The notes beneath the pieces are model-generated. The model worked only from the letters and a program-made list of their open reading frames with translations, did no database searches and was not told the origin of the DNA. A stretch of 17,629 bases of DNA from Verrucomicrobiota bacterium. Lineage in GTDB: Bacteria; Verrucomicrobiota; Verrucomicrobiia; Opitutales; UBA953. A program made the position numbers and the translations under genes. This document shows, piece after piece, positions 1-7,985 of the stretch (position 1 is the first letter of the stretch; each line of letters starts with the position of its first letter). Location of the stretch: positions 1 through 17,629 of the forward strand of contig RDYO01000015.1 of NCBI GenBank assembly GCA_004293385.1, read 5' to 3'.

Positions 1-543
1 GGGGTCGAGGCCGCGGTCTGGACGGTCGGCATCGCGATGCTCTCGGGCGAATCCCTGCGCAAGGGGCTCAAGAAGCTCTTCCAGCCGATGACGGTCGCGT
101 TGTTCGTGGCGTTGGCCATCAACTTCGCCGGCTTCGGCAAGAGCGCCCCGATCGTCTTCGCGAGCGACCTCTGCCACACCATCGGCGAATGCGCTATCCC
201 GATCGGGACGCTGCTCACGGGCATCTACCTCCACGAGATCATCAAGGACTTCCGTCTCGCCGCCGATGCGCCGGTCTCCTTCGGCGTGATGGCGGTCCGC
301 TGGCTGGTGATGCCTTTGCTGGTGCTGGCCGCGGCCGGTTTCCTGGTCACCGACGAGTCCCTGCGTAAGGTGATGCTCGTGCAGGCGGCGATGCCCTGCG
401 GGATCTTCACCTTCCTGATCGTCGAGATGTTCAAGGGCGAGGTCATGGTCTCCCTGCGATGCTCGGTCATCACCATGCTGTGCTGTCCGTTGGTCACGCC
501 CGTCTGGCTCTACCTCGGCGCCCGCTGGCTGGGCTTGTCCTGA
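1..543 (+). CDS. AEC-family permease, C-terminal part (5' end outside window)
   Basis: The reading frame is open from base 1, so the gene begins upstream of the window; 180 residues remain before TGA. The visible part starts with a VEAAVWTVG segment and runs through about five hydrophobic stretches (residues about 30-46, 60-75, 91-115, 122-140, 155-175), ending in LYLGARWLGLS. The ECAIPIGTLLTGIYL and AAMPCGIFTFLIVEMF segments, rich in Pro and small residues within helices, are typical of the auxin-efflux-carrier (AEC) family of secondary transporters in the inner membrane. AEC members export or import organic acids and related small anions; the substrate here cannot be told from sequence. The first in-frame ATG (37) is internal to a helix and is not the start. 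The next gene begins about 40-50 bases downstream on the same strand, with no visible terminator between them. Confidence 0.82.
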   Translation, partial: GVEAAVWTVGIAMLSGESLRKGLKKLFQPMTVALFVALAINFAGFGKSAPIVFASDLCHTIGECAIPIGTLLTGIYLHEIIKDFRLAADAPVSFGVMAVRWLVMPLLVLAAAGFLVTDESLRKVMLVQAAMPCGIFTFLIVEMFKGEVMVSLRCSVITMLCCPLVTPVWLYLGARWLGLS

Positions 544-590
544 GCATCCTTTACTTGTGGGGCCTGTGGGGTAGTCTGACGGTGTTTCCG

Positions 591-1970
591 GTGCGTCTCC
601 CTTTTGCCATCCTCATGCTCGGCCTGACCGGCTGCGCGACTTATGTCGATCGCGGCCCTCGCGTGCGTACGGCGGTGGAAGAGGGGGATTACGCCACCGC
701 GGCGACCGTCGCGCAGGGGTTCGCCGCGGACGAGCCGAAGGACGCCTTGGCCTGGAATCTCGACGCCGCCGCGGCGCTCCGCGCCGAGGGTAAACTCAAA
801 GAAAGCAGCCGGCTCTTCGAGCAGATCGAGAATGCCTTCCGCGCCGAGGAGGAACGTCCGGGCTTCTCGGTCACGGACGCGACCTTGGGTGCGTTCACCA
901 GCGCTTACGCCGAGGCTTATAGCCCCAAGCCGGCCGACCGCATCTACGCCTCTACCTACCAGGCCTTGAACCGACTCGAGCAGGGCGAGATCAACGGCGC
1001 CCGCGTCGCGATGGCCCGCCTGCGCTTCGTCCAGCAGGCTTTCGGCACCGGCGCGCTCTACGTGAAGCCCAAGGCGGACGACAAATACGACGTCGCCAAG
1101 GCCACGCAGGATGCGCGCACCCAGGACGGCCTGGGGATGATCGAAGAGAACCTCGCGGGACTCACCGCCGAGGGCTCGTATGACGACGCCTTCAGTCACT
1201 GGCTGCAGGGCATGTTCTTCCTGCGGCTCGGTCAGGATCCGTCCGATCGCGAGAAGGCGCGCAAGGAGTTGCTCGCGGCGACGCAGCTCAACGGAGCCAA
1301 TGAAGTCTTCCGACAGGACCTCAAGGAGGCGGAAGGGCCCGCCGTGGAAGGGAAGGGGACGATCGTCTATGTCGTCGCCGAGACCGGCATGTGCCCGGAA
1401 TGGTATCAGCAGCGCATCGACATCCCGCTCTTCATCGTGGCGCGTCGCGTGCCCTACGTGAGCGTCGCTTTGCCGGCCATCCGACCCTCGGGACTGAATT
1501 ACAATCTGAAGCTCAAATTGGATTCACAGGAAGTCGCGTTGCCCTTGGCCAGCCGCCCGGACGCCCTCATCGCGAAGCACTTCGAGGCCGCCTTGCCGGG
1601 GATTAAGGCGCAGGCGTTCACGTCTGCTGCCGTCAAAGCCACCGCCAGTTACCTCATCAACGAATCCTCGGATGAGGCCGCCCGACGCGGTAATGGCGGC
1701 TCCGGCGCGATGCTTTGGTCCATCGCGACCAAGGTCGGCACCGCCGTCTACACCGTCGGGACCACCAAGGCCGACATCCGTAACTGGTCGAGCCTGCCTG
1801 CCCGGTTCTCCGTGGCTCGTTTCGAAGCCCGCCCAGGGCAGAAACTGACCGTGCCCGGCCATCCGGAGGCCTCCCTGACGCTGCCCGCGGGCAAGGTTCT
1901 GCTTGTAAGCCTCAAGTCCACGCAGGAAAATCTCCCTATCGTTCTGCGCTGCACCCCTCTCGTCCCATGA
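591..1970 (+). CDS. COG3014-type outer-membrane lipoprotein
   Basis: A lipoprotein of about 459 residues, family known as COG3014, function unknown. The N-terminus has a short signal peptide ending in a lipobox (LTG then Cys), followed by an alpha-helical, TPR-like part (residues about 20-220) and a beta-rich C-terminal part. Family landmarks are the VAETGMCPEWYQQRIDIPLF segment, the VSVALPAIRP segment, and the DIRNWSSLPARFSVARFEA segment near the end. The frame is open further upstream to an ATG at 459, but that start lies inside the permease gene and puts the signal peptide mid-protein. I chose GTG at 591; GTG at 582 is equally possible and adds three residues. The stop overlaps the next start in an ATGA arrangement, so translation is probably coupled to the DUF1425 gene. 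In some gammaproteobacteria COG3014 genes lie beside ycfL and lpoB, as here. Confidence 0.85.
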   Translation: MRLPFAILMLGLTGCATYVDRGPRVRTAVEEGDYATAATVAQGFAADEPKDALAWNLDAAAALRAEGKLKESSRLFEQIENAFRAEEERPGFSVTDATLGAFTSAYAEAYSPKPADRIYASTYQALNRLEQGEINGARVAMARLRFVQQAFGTGALYVKPKADDKYDVAKATQDARTQDGLGMIEENLAGLTAEGSYDDAFSHWLQGMFFLRLGQDPSDREKARKELLAATQLNGANEVFRQDLKEAEGPAVEGKGTIVYVVAETGMCPEWYQQRIDIPLFIVARRVPYVSVALPAIRPSGLNYNLKLKLDSQEVALPLASRPDALIAKHFEAALPGIKAQAFTSAAVKATASYLINESSDEAARRGNGGSGAMLWSIATKVGTAVYTVGTTKADIRNWSSLPARFSVARFEARPGQKLTVPGHPEASLTLPAGKVLLVSLKSTQENLPIVLRCTPLVP

Positions 1971-2398
1971 AAACCCTCCTGCCTCTTCTCGCGCTCGGCT
2001 TCCTCGCCGGCTGCTCCACCGTCCTGGAGACGGGCGATCGCCTCGAGCGCGGCCTGACGCCGCCCGATGCCGTCAATTACGCCACGACGCGCCCCGAGGG
2101 CGGTTTCACCACCCAGCTCAACGACGCCCGCATCGGCAACAAGATCGAGCTGCTCGCCGCGCGCAAGTCCAAGACCGACGGCGGTTATACCCGTGTGCAG
2201 TTCGACCTCCGCAACGGCTCTTACCTGCGCCAGACGATCAACGTCAGCTTCGAGTGGCTCGCCGCCGACGGCACCGTGACCGAGTCCCAGCCTAACTGGA
2301 TCGTCACCCCGCTCGAGCCCGGCGCCCTCACCACCGTCACCGCAACCGCCCTCAAGGCCACGTCCGCCGAGTGCCGCCTTCGCCTCATCACCCGCTGA
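1967..2398 (+). CDS. YcfL-like lipoprotein (DUF1425)
   Basis: A 143-residue lipoprotein: MKTLLPLLALGFLAGC gives a positively charged N-region, a hydrophobic core and a lipobox with Cys16. The mature part is a small beta-domain resembling E. coli YcfL (DUF1425). It shows the LNDARIGNKIELLAARKSK region, then VSFEWLAADGTVTES, and the terminal alternating hydrophobic strand ECRLRLITR. The molecular role of the family is unknown. In E. coli ycfL directly precedes lpoB, and the same order is kept here. The start overlaps the upstream stop by four bases (ATGA), and the next gene starts 11 bases after this stop. There is no Shine-Dalgarno sequence; the bases before ATG are pyrimidine-rich (CTCTCGTCCC), which fits translational coupling. 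The family call is fairly sure; the function is open. Confidence 0.83.
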   Translation: MKTLLPLLALGFLAGCSTVLETGDRLERGLTPPDAVNYATTRPEGGFTTQLNDARIGNKIELLAARKSKTDGGYTRVQFDLRNGSYLRQTINVSFEWLAADGTVTESQPNWIVTPLEPGALTTVTATALKATSAECRLRLITR

Positions 2399-2409
2399 AC
2401 CTTCCTCCT

Positions 2410-2925
2410 ATGAACAAGCTCTTCCTCCTCGCCTGCGCCGTCTTCATCGTCGGCTGTGGCACGCCCGCCACCTACAAGGATCCGCAGGGCCGCGAGCTCG
2501 TGGTCAGCCTCGATAAGGTGAACATCCAGGACTTCGCCACCGCGGGCTCCCAGATGCTCCAGTCCATGATCTCGTCGCCGTCCTTCTCCAATGGCGCCCC
2601 GGTCCTCCGGCTGGGCACGATCACCAACGATACCGCCGACAACTTCGACACTTCCTTGCTGCTCTCCAAGATCACCGTGCCTCTGGTCAATGCCGGCCGC
2701 GTGACCTTGCTGGACAACGAGCCGGCCGCCGACGCCTCCGCACGACCCAAGGCCGAATACGTCCTGAAGGGCAAGATCCTCGAAGACCGCAGCAACGCCG
2801 GCAGCACCCGCCAGAGTTCCTTCGTGTTCCAGCTCACCCTGGTCGAGGTCAAGCGCGGCGTCGCCGTCTGGACCGACGAGAAGATCGTGACCAAGCAGGG
2901 CACCAAGAACGCGGTCGGTTTCTGA
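2410..2925 (+). CDS. lpoB: LpoB-like penicillin-binding protein activator lipoprotein
   Basis: A 171-residue lipoprotein. The signal peptide MNKLFLLACAVFIVGC ends in Cys16. The frame is open from 2371, but ATG 2410 is the only start that puts the signal peptide at the N-terminus. The LpoB domain is recognisable: the ATAGSQMLQSMISSP helix, the LRLGTITNDTADNFDTSLL strand-turn (compare V-x-N-x-T-x-x-x-I-D-T in LpoB), VPLVNAGRVTLLD, and the near-invariant end VWTDEKIVTKQGTKNAVGF. In E. coli LpoB is anchored in the outer membrane and reaches through the peptidoglycan to stimulate the synthase PBP1B. Here the disordered linker after the Cys is very short, so either the reach or the mechanism differs. 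No PBP gene is in the window. The partner and activation are inferred from the family only. Confidence 0.85.
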   Translation: MNKLFLLACAVFIVGCGTPATYKDPQGRELVVSLDKVNIQDFATAGSQMLQSMISSPSFSNGAPVLRLGTITNDTADNFDTSLLLSKITVPLVNAGRVTLLDNEPAADASARPKAEYVLKGKILEDRSNAGSTRQSSFVFQLTLVEVKRGVAVWTDEKIVTKQGTKNAVGF

Positions 2926-2976
2926 CAAAAGACCGCCGAAAGTTGACCTTCCCTCGACCTGCGTCTCCTTCCGGTG

Positions 2977-4020
2977 ATGCAGGTTGATTTTTTGATCGTC
3001 GGCCAAGGCCTGGCGGGCTCGTTGCTCGCCCAGGAGCTGCGCCGTCGTGGACGTAAGGTCCACGTCGTCGACGATGGTTGGAAGTCCGCCTCCTCGCAGG
3101 TCGCCGCCGGCCTGATGACCCCGCTGACCGGACGCCGTTTCACCCTGACCAAGGATTACCCGGAGCTCTTCGCCGCGGCCAAGGAACGACTCACGGAGCG
3201 TGGCGTCTTCCGGTCGACCCAGGTCTACCGGATGTTCGTCGACGAGGAACAGCGGGGCAAAGGGCTCAAGCGCACCGAGTGCCGCAGCTGCCAGCCGTTC
3301 ATCGAGCGCGTGACCTCTGCGCAGGGAGAGCTCGATCCGACTCTTACTGATACTTTCGGCGGCGCGCTCATGAACGGCGCGTGGGTGGACTTGCCTAAGC
3401 TCCTCGCGGATGTCCGCGCTGAACTTCTGGCCGACGGCAGCCTCACCGAAGCGGCGTTCGATCCGGCCGAGGCCGTGGCCGATGCCGAAGGCATCACCTG
3501 GCGCGCCCTCCGCGCCGGAGCCATCGTCTATTGCGACGGTTATAAGTCGGCCCAACGCGGCCCCTTCAAGTATCTGCCTTGGCAGCCGGCCAAGGGCGAA
3601 GCCCTGACCTTGCGTGCCTCCGTCGCCGACAAGCCTTACATCTTGAATCGTGAAGGCTGGGCTTTGCCGCTAGGGCAGGGCGTCTGGCGTACGGGCGCCA
3701 ACTGGCAGTGGGATCAGTTGGACGAGACTCCGACCGAGCCGCAGAAAGAAAAGTTCATCCGACGTTTCCGTGGGTATTTCGGAGCGGAGGTGCAGGTGGA
3801 AGTCACCGCGCACGTCGCCGGCGTCCGCCCGTGCACCTCGGATAACCACCCCTTCATGGGCACGCACCCGCAGCAGCCGCGCACGCACCTGTTCGGCGGA
3901 CTCGGGCCGCGTGGCACCGTCTGGGCGCCGCTCATGGCCGACGAGATGGCCTCCTACCTCTGTGAGGGCAGGCCGCTTCGTCCTGAGTGCAATCTCACTC
4001 GTTTCGCCTACGCTGGCTAA
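2977..4020 (+). CDS. FAD-dependent oxidoreductase, DAO family
   Basis: About 347 residues. The N-terminus carries a classical dinucleotide-binding fold: VDFLIVGQGLAGSLLAQEL (GxGxxG-type loop), then VHVVDDG with the acidic residue that ends the second strand. A GLMTPLTGRRF segment follows, where DAO-type enzymes contact the flavin and substrate. The C-terminal HVAGVRPCTSDNHPFMG and HLFGGLGPRGTVWAPLMADEMASYL segments are the second FAD-contact region typical of DAO (PF01266) proteins such as glycine oxidase, D-amino-acid dehydrogenase and the MnmC oxidase domain. The substrate cannot be assigned. There is no signal peptide and no membrane helix, so it is probably cytoplasmic. GTG 2974 and ATG 2977 are adjacent candidate starts; ATG was preferred. 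It follows the lpoB-like gene by 51 bases without a visible terminator and may be co-transcribed. Confidence 0.8.
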   Translation: MQVDFLIVGQGLAGSLLAQELRRRGRKVHVVDDGWKSASSQVAAGLMTPLTGRRFTLTKDYPELFAAAKERLTERGVFRSTQVYRMFVDEEQRGKGLKRTECRSCQPFIERVTSAQGELDPTLTDTFGGALMNGAWVDLPKLLADVRAELLADGSLTEAAFDPAEAVADAEGITWRALRAGAIVYCDGYKSAQRGPFKYLPWQPAKGEALTLRASVADKPYILNREGWALPLGQGVWRTGANWQWDQLDETPTEPQKEKFIRRFRGYFGAEVQVEVTAHVAGVRPCTSDNHPFMGTHPQQPRTHLFGGLGPRGTVWAPLMADEMASYLCEGRPLRPECNLTRFAYAG

Positions 4021-4055
4021 GGTTCTTCGGGTTGAGTCGGTTGTCTGATCCGCCG

Positions 4056-4082
4056 CTGCCTGCAGGCAGGCTTGGACAAGCC
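4056..4082. repeat. 14-bp perfect palindrome followed by a small hairpin
   Basis: CTGCCTGCAGGCAG (4056-4069) is its own reverse complement. It is immediately followed by a second inverted repeat, GGCTT (4069-4073), loop GGAC, AAGCC (4078-4082). Both lie between the convergent FAD-oxidoreductase and aroQ genes, where a bidirectional terminator would be expected. There is no T-run on either side, so intrinsic termination is not established. It may be a protein-binding site or part of the neighbouring repeat array. Confidence 0.5.
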
Positions 4083-4137
4083 ATCCACTCAGCCCTCTAT
4101 GCAGGCCTCAACGCAGTCCTCCATCCAGCCCTCAACT
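4078..4137. repeat. Degenerate 12-bp tandem repeat (five units)
   Basis: Four consecutive 12-base units are CAGCCCTCTATG (4090-4101), CAGGCCTCAACG (4102-4113), CAGTCCTCCATC (4114-4125) and CAGCCCTCAACT (4126-4137). A weaker unit, AAGCCATCCACT, precedes them at 4078-4089. The consensus is close to CAGCCCTCAACN. Read in that frame the units would encode Gln-(Pro/Ala/Ser)-Ser-X repeats, but no start codon serves this frame: the upstream FAD gene, in the same frame, stops at 4020 and a second in-frame stop follows at 4033. It lies in the intergenic gap between convergent genes. It is best read as a small noncoding minisatellite or the remnant of a coding repeat. Confidence 0.6.
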
Positions 4138-4144
4138 CCGTCGC

Positions 4145-4615
4145 TTACTTCTTCTTCGCCTTGGCGGCCTTGGCCGGCTTCGCCGCGGCCTTGGCGACCA
4201 GGAAGTCGACCGCGAGCAGGTAGCCTTCGAAGCCCAGTCCGGTGATCACGCCTTCGCAGGCGGAGGCCGTGACGGACTTATGGCGGAATTCCTCGCGCTT
4301 GTAGATGTTCGAGATGTGCACCTCGACGGCGCGCATGCCGCTGCCGGCGATGGAATCGCGGAGGGCGACCGAGACGTGGGTGTGGCCCCCCGGGTTGATC
4401 ACCAGGAACTTCACGCCCTTGTCGGCCCACTTCGCGATCGTATCGATGATCTCGCCTTCGTGGTTGGACTGGAAGAAACGGGTCTTCGCGCCGGCGGCCT
4501 TGGCGTGCTTCTCGATGAGCTTCTCGAGGTCGCCGAGCGTCTGGGTACCGTAGACCTCCGGCTCGCGCTTGCCGAGTCGGTCGAGGTTGGGGCCGTTGAT
4601 GACGCCGATTTCCAT
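4145..4615 (-). CDS. aroQ: Type II 3-dehydroquinate dehydratase
   Basis: A 156-residue enzyme that converts 3-dehydroquinate to 3-dehydroshikimate in the cytoplasm (shikimate pathway to aromatic amino acids). Type II landmarks are all present: INGPNLDRLGKREPEVYG with catalytic Arg17 and Tyr22, the FFQSNHEGEIID segment, INPGGHTHVSVALRDS with Asn74 and His80, and VEVHISNIYKREEFRHKS with His100 and Arg111. The core ends near residue 140 and is followed by an Ala/Lys-rich tail of about 16 residues ending KAKKK, not part of the usual fold. ATG at 4615 was chosen because the protein core begins there (MEIGVINGPN); an upstream in-frame extension to 4699 has no family similarity and overlaps the preceding gene. 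The leader is CCTATCCCC with no Shine-Dalgarno. The upstream membrane-protein gene ends 47 bases away. Confidence 0.95.
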   Translation of the reverse strand: MEIGVINGPNLDRLGKREPEVYGTQTLGDLEKLIEKHAKAAGAKTRFFQSNHEGEIIDTIAKWADKGVKFLVINPGGHTHVSVALRDSIAGSGMRAVEVHISNIYKREEFRHKSVTASACEGVITGLGFEGYLLAVDFLVAKAAAKPAKAAKAKKK

Positions 4616-4628
4616 GGGGATAGGTTTA

Positions 4629-4648
4629 GCCCGTCGGGCAGGACGGGC
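4629..4648 (-). promoter_or_regulatory. Hairpin in the aroQ leader
   Basis: GCCCGTC (4629-4635) and GACGGGC (4642-4648) form a 7-bp GC-rich stem with a six-base loop. It lies between the stop of the small membrane-protein gene and the aroQ start, 13 bases before the ATG. No U-run follows on the minus strand, so it is not a standard terminator. It could be an mRNA-stabilising or attenuating structure. Function unproven. Confidence 0.4.
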
Positions 4649-4662
4649 AAGACGCAATGGGC

Positions 4663-5085
4663 TCAGAGAATCCAAGCCGCCCAGTCGGGCCGGCGGCATC
4701 CGATGCTCACGGCCAATAGGGCAAAAGCGATGAAGCCTGCGATCGTGAGGATCAGCATCACCCAGTTGAAGAACTTGAGCTGGCTTCCGATGGCCTGGAG
4801 TCGGGGGTCGGTCGTCGGCTGTTCTTTTGCCGCCCGCCGCAGCTCTTTCGCGGAGAGTCTGATGCCGGCGAGGCAGGTGCCCGCGCCCGCGGCGATGGCG
4901 GCGGCCGCGAACAGGTCCAAGGCTTGATCCTCGCCGACGGGGAGACCTTGGGCCTTTAAGAAGATCACCACGAAGAGGAGGGTGATCACGGCGAACGCGA
5001 GGGCGTGGCGTACGGCGTATTTCGCCGCGACGAGCTTTCGGCGGCGATGGTTCAGGACATACCTGAGTTCCGGGTCTTCGCTCAT
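4663..5085 (-). CDS. Small membrane protein, function unknown
   Basis: A 140-residue protein that I do not recognise. It starts with a charged cytoplasm-like segment (MSEDPELRYVLNHRRRK). It then has three probable membrane helices at about residues 28-46, 56-77 and 105-128, the loop between helices 2 and 3 being rich in Lys, Arg and Glu. It ends with GCRRPDWAAWIL. There is no signal peptide and no catalytic motif. ATG 5085 is chosen over an upstream in-frame start at 5127 because it is preceded by GGAGGAAG, the clearest Shine-Dalgarno sequence in the window, and because the longer form would run through the acnA terminator. It sits between acnA and aroQ on the same strand. The 40-base stretch behind the terminator shows no obvious promoter. 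Confidence 0.72.
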   Translation of the reverse strand: MSEDPELRYVLNHRRRKLVAAKYAVRHALAFAVITLLFVVIFLKAQGLPVGEDQALDLFAAAAIAAGAGTCLAGIRLSAKELRRAAKEQPTTDPRLQAIGSQLKFFNWVMLILTIAGFIAFALLAVSIGCRRPDWAAWIL

Positions 5086-5125
5086 CTTCCTCCGCAGGCT
5101 GGAGTGGTCGGAGAAACGTCCAAGC

Positions 5126-5156
5126 AAAAAGGGCGGCCCCTCGCGGAGCCGCCCTT
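5126..5156 (-). terminator. Intrinsic terminator after acnA
   Basis: On the minus strand AAGGGCGGC (5156-5148) and GCCGCCCTT (5137-5129) form a 9-bp GC-rich stem with a ten-base loop, and TTTTT (5130-5126) follows at the 3' side. It lies 20-odd bases downstream of the acnA stop, separating acnA from the membrane-protein gene. Confidence 0.88.
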
Positions 5157-5177
5157 GGTTTCGCCTGAGGCCGGACC

Positions 5178-7871
5178 TTACTTCAGGATCTGGCGGAGGA
5201 CGTAGGGCAGGATGCCGCCGTGGCGGTAGTACTCGCCTTCGATCGCGGTATCGATGCGCGCGATGAGCGCGGCCTTGTCGACCGTGCCGTTGGCGCGACG
5301 GATGACGAGGGTGACCGGGGTCTTCGGCTTGATCGGGCTGGAGAGGCCTTCGAGGTCGAAGGTCTCGGTGCCGTCGAGGTTGTAGGACGCGGCGTTCTTG
5401 CCGTCGGCGAACTCGAGGGGCAGCACGCCCATGCCGAGGAGGTTGGAGCGGTGGATGCGTTCGAAGGACTGCGCGACCACGGCACGGATGCCGAGGAGGG
5501 CGGTACCCTTGGCGGCCCAGTCACGGGACGAGCCCATGCCGTAGTCGACGCCGCCGAAGACGATCATGCCTTCGCCACGCTGGGCGTAGGTCTGGCAGGC
5601 GTCGTAGATGGCCTCGATCTTGCCCTCGGGCTGGACCTTGGTGAAGCCGCCTTCCTTGCCGTCGGCCATCGCGTTCTTCACCTGGGTGTTGGCGAAGGTG
5701 CCGCGGGTCATGATGCGGTCGTTGCCGCGGCGCGAACCGTAGGAGTTGAAGTCCTTCTTCGACACGCCGGCCGCGAGGAGGAACTTGCCGGCCGGGGTCT
5801 CTTCCTTGAAGGCGCCGGCCGGGGAGATGTGGTCGGTCGTGACGGAGTCGCCGAGGATGGCCAGCGGGCGGAGCTTCGCGAGGGAAGGCACCGGAGGAGG
5901 CGTCATCGAGAAGCCCTTGAAGAACGGAGGCTCCTGGATGTACGTGGACGATTCCTTCCAGCTGAAGCGAGCGCCCGTGCCGCCCTGGACGCCCTTCCAC
6001 TCCGCGGTGGCGTTGGCGAGGGAGTCGGCGGCGTACTTCGACTTGAACATCGCGGGCTTGAGGCCGCGGGCGACGTGGTCGGCGACTTCGGCCTGGGAGG
6101 GCCAGACGTCCTTGAGGAAGACCGGCTTCCCGTCCTTGCCCGTGCCGAGCGGCTCGGAGTCGAGGTCGATGTCGACGCGGCCGGCGAGGGCGAAGGCGAC
6201 GACGAGGGGCGGGGACATCAGGAAGTTCGAGCGGACCGCGCCATGGACGCGGGCTTCGAAGTTGCGGTTACCCGAGAGCACGGAGGCCGTGACGAGGTCG
6301 CCCTGCTTGATCGCGCCTTCGATGTCGGCGTCGAGCGGGCCGGAGTTGCCGATGCAGGTCGTGCAACCGTAGCCGACGAGGTTGAAGCCGAGCTGGTCGA
6401 GGTAGCCCGAGAGCTGGATCTCGTTGAGGTAGTCGGTGACCACGCGGGAGCCGGGGGCCAGCGAGCACTTCACGTTCGGGTTCACCGTCAGGCCCTTCTC
6501 GACGGCCTTCTTGGCGACGAGGCCGGCGGCCACCATCACGGAAGGATTCGAAGTGTTGGTGCAGGAGGTGATGGCGGCGATCACGACGGAGCCGTGCTGG
6601 AGCGAGCGGCCCGTGGCTCCGACGGGAGCGGAGGCGGCGCGGTCGGCGGCGGCCTTGCCGAAACCGTTCTTATCCTTGGCCGCGGTGAAGAGCGTGTTGA
6701 AGGACTCCTTGATCTTCGGGAGGTCGATGCGGTCCTGCGGGCGCTTCGGGCCGGAGACGCAAGGGACGACCGTGCCGATGTCGAGGTCGATGGTCTGGGT
6801 GTAGTCGATGCTGCCGGCCTTCGGGATGCCGAAGAGGCCCTGGGCCTTGTAGTATTCCTTCACCAGCTCGATGTGGGACTCGTCGCGGCCGGTCTGTCGG
6901 AGGTAGTCGAGGGACTTGTCGTCGACCGGGAAGAAGCCCATCGTGGCGCCGTATTCCGGGGCCATGTTGGCGATCGTGGCGCGGTCGGCGAGCGAGAGGG
7001 CCTCGGTGCCTTCGCCGTAGAACTCGACGAACTTGCCGACGACCTTGGCCTTACGGAGGATCTCGGTGAGGCGGAGGGTGAGGTCGGTGGCGGTGACGCC
7101 TTCGCGGAGGCGGCCGGTGAGGTTGACGCCGATGACTTCAGGCGTCTGGAAGTAGACCGGCTGGCCGAGCATGCCGGCTTCGGCTTCGATGCCGCCCACG
7201 CCCCAGCCCACGACGCCGATGCCGTTGATCATCGTGGTGTGGGAGTCGGTGCCGACGAGGGTGTCCGGGTAGAACACGCCGTCCTTCTGGAAGACCAGCT
7301 TGGCGAGGTACTCGAGGTTCACCTGGTGGACGATGCCGATGGCCGGCGGGACGACGCCGAAGGTCTTGAAGGCCTGCATGCCCCACTTGAGGAATTCGTA
7401 GCGCTCGGTGTTGCGGCCGAATTCCTGGCGCAGGTTGTCGAGGAAGGAGGAGGCGGTGCCGGCCTTGTCGACCTGCACGGAGTGGTCGACGACGAGGTCG
7501 ACGGGGACGAGCGGTTCGATGACGGCGGAATCCTTGCCGAGCTTGGCGACGGCTTCGCGCATGGCGGCGAGGTCGACGAGGAGCGGCACGCCGGTGAAGT
7601 CCTGCAGCACGATGCGCGCGACGACGAACGGAATCTCGGTGTCGACGGGCTTCGCGGCGTTCCACGCGGCGAGGGTCTTCACGTCGTTCTCGGTGACCGC
7701 GACGCCGTCGCAGTTACGCAGCACGGATTCGAGGACGAGACGGATGGAGACCGGCAGGCGCGAGACCTTGCCGAGGCCGGCCTGCTCGAGCGCGGGCACG
7801 GAGTAGATCTGCCCGGACTTGCCGCCGGCGGAGAAGGGGCGGAGGGCTTTGAAGGGGTCTTTGAGGGCCAT
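5178..7871 (-). CDS. acnA: Aconitate hydratase, AcnA/IRP type
   Basis: An 897-residue [4Fe-4S] enzyme that interconverts citrate and isocitrate in the TCA cycle; close to the usual length of AcnA (about 890). Landmarks: [15 protein letters not shown] (about residue 91), [26 protein letters not shown] (about 207), the three cluster cysteines at [12 protein letters not shown] (Cys437) and [14 protein letters not shown] (Cys503, Cys506), the swivel domain with [17 protein letters not shown], and [45 protein letters not shown] near the C-terminus. All these point to AcnA rather than AcnB or mitochondrial-type aconitase. ATG 7871 starts MALKDPFK; the in-frame extension to 7952 overlaps the peroxiredoxin terminator and is rejected. 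The leader reads CCCAACACCACC, without Shine-Dalgarno. Flanked on both sides by terminators, so probably monocistronic. Confidence 0.97.
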   Translation of the reverse strand: MALKDPFKALRPFSAGGKSGQIYSVPALEQAGLGKVSRLPVSIRLVLESVLRNCDGVAVTENDVKTLAAWNAAKPVDTEIPFVVARIVLQDFTGVPLLVDLAAMREAVAKLGKDSAVIEPLVPVDLVVDHSVQVDKAGTASSFLDNLRQEFGRNTERYEFLKWGMQAFKTFGVVPPAIGIVHQVNLEYLAKLVFQKDGVFYPDTLVGTDSHTTMINGIGVVGWGVGGIEAEAGMLGQPVYFQTPEVIGVNLTGRLREGVTATDLTLRLTEILRKAKVVGKFVEFYGEGTEALSLADRATIANMAPEYGATMGFFPVDDKSLDYLRQTGRDESHIELVKEYYKAQGLFGIPKAGSIDYTQTIDLDIGTVVPCVSGPKRPQDRIDLPKIKESFNTLFTAAKDKNGFGKAAADRAASAPVGATGRSLQHGSVVIAAITSCTNTSNPSVMVAAGLVAKKAVEKGLTVNPNVKCSLAPGSRVVTDYLNEIQLSGYLDQLGFNLVGYGCTTCIGNSGPLDADIEGAIKQGDLVTASVLSGNRNFEARVHGAVRSNFLMSPPLVVAFALAGRVDIDLDSEPLGTGKDGKPVFLKDVWPSQAEVADHVARGLKPAMFKSKYAADSLANATAEWKGVQGGTGARFSWKESSTYIQEPPFFKGFSMTPPPVPSLAKLRPLAILGDSVTTDHISPAGAFKEETPAGKFLLAAGVSKKDFNSYGSRRGNDRIMTRGTFANTQVKNAMADGKEGGFTKVQPEGKIEAIYDACQTYAQRGEGMIVFGGVDYGMGSSRDWAAKGTALLGIRAVVAQSFERIHRSNLLGMGVLPLEFADGKNAASYNLDGTETFDLEGLSSPIKPKTPVTLVIRRANGTVDKAALIARIDTAIEGEYYRHGGILPYVLRQILK

Positions 7872-7924
7872 GGTGGTGTTGGGTATGAAAGGATGGATCC
7901 GGACGCGGCCGTCCGGGGCAGTAG

Positions 7925-7967
7925 CCAAAAGCAAAGAAGGCGGTCGGGGCAAGCCCGACCGCCTTCA
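7925..7967 (-). terminator. Intrinsic terminator after the peroxiredoxin gene
   Basis: AAGGCGGTCGGG (7937-7948) and its exact complement CCCGACCGCCTT (7954-7965) form a 12-bp stem with a five-base loop. On the minus strand it is followed by a T-rich stretch (CTTTGCTTTT, ending near 7926). It lies 20 bases after the peroxiredoxin stop and leaves only about 65 bases for the acnA leader and promoter. Confidence 0.88.
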
Positions 7968-7985
7968 AATAAGCCTAACTGAGGC

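Noticed and set aside
2943..2971. TTGACC at 2943 as a promoter -35 element for the FAD gene
   Set aside because: No acceptable -10 element lies 16-18 bases downstream (TCCTTC at the best spacing).
2221..3555. A 444-codon open frame on the minus strand across the YcfL, LpoB and FAD genes
   Set aside because: It spans three well-supported genes and their gaps and has no recognisable domain.
5220..7982. A 920-codon open frame on the plus strand opposite acnA
   Set aside because: It is the mirror of acnA, with no family similarity and a composition (Gly, Asp, Glu, Val, Arg) typical of antisense frames in GC-rich genes. The sense gene has all aconitase motifs.
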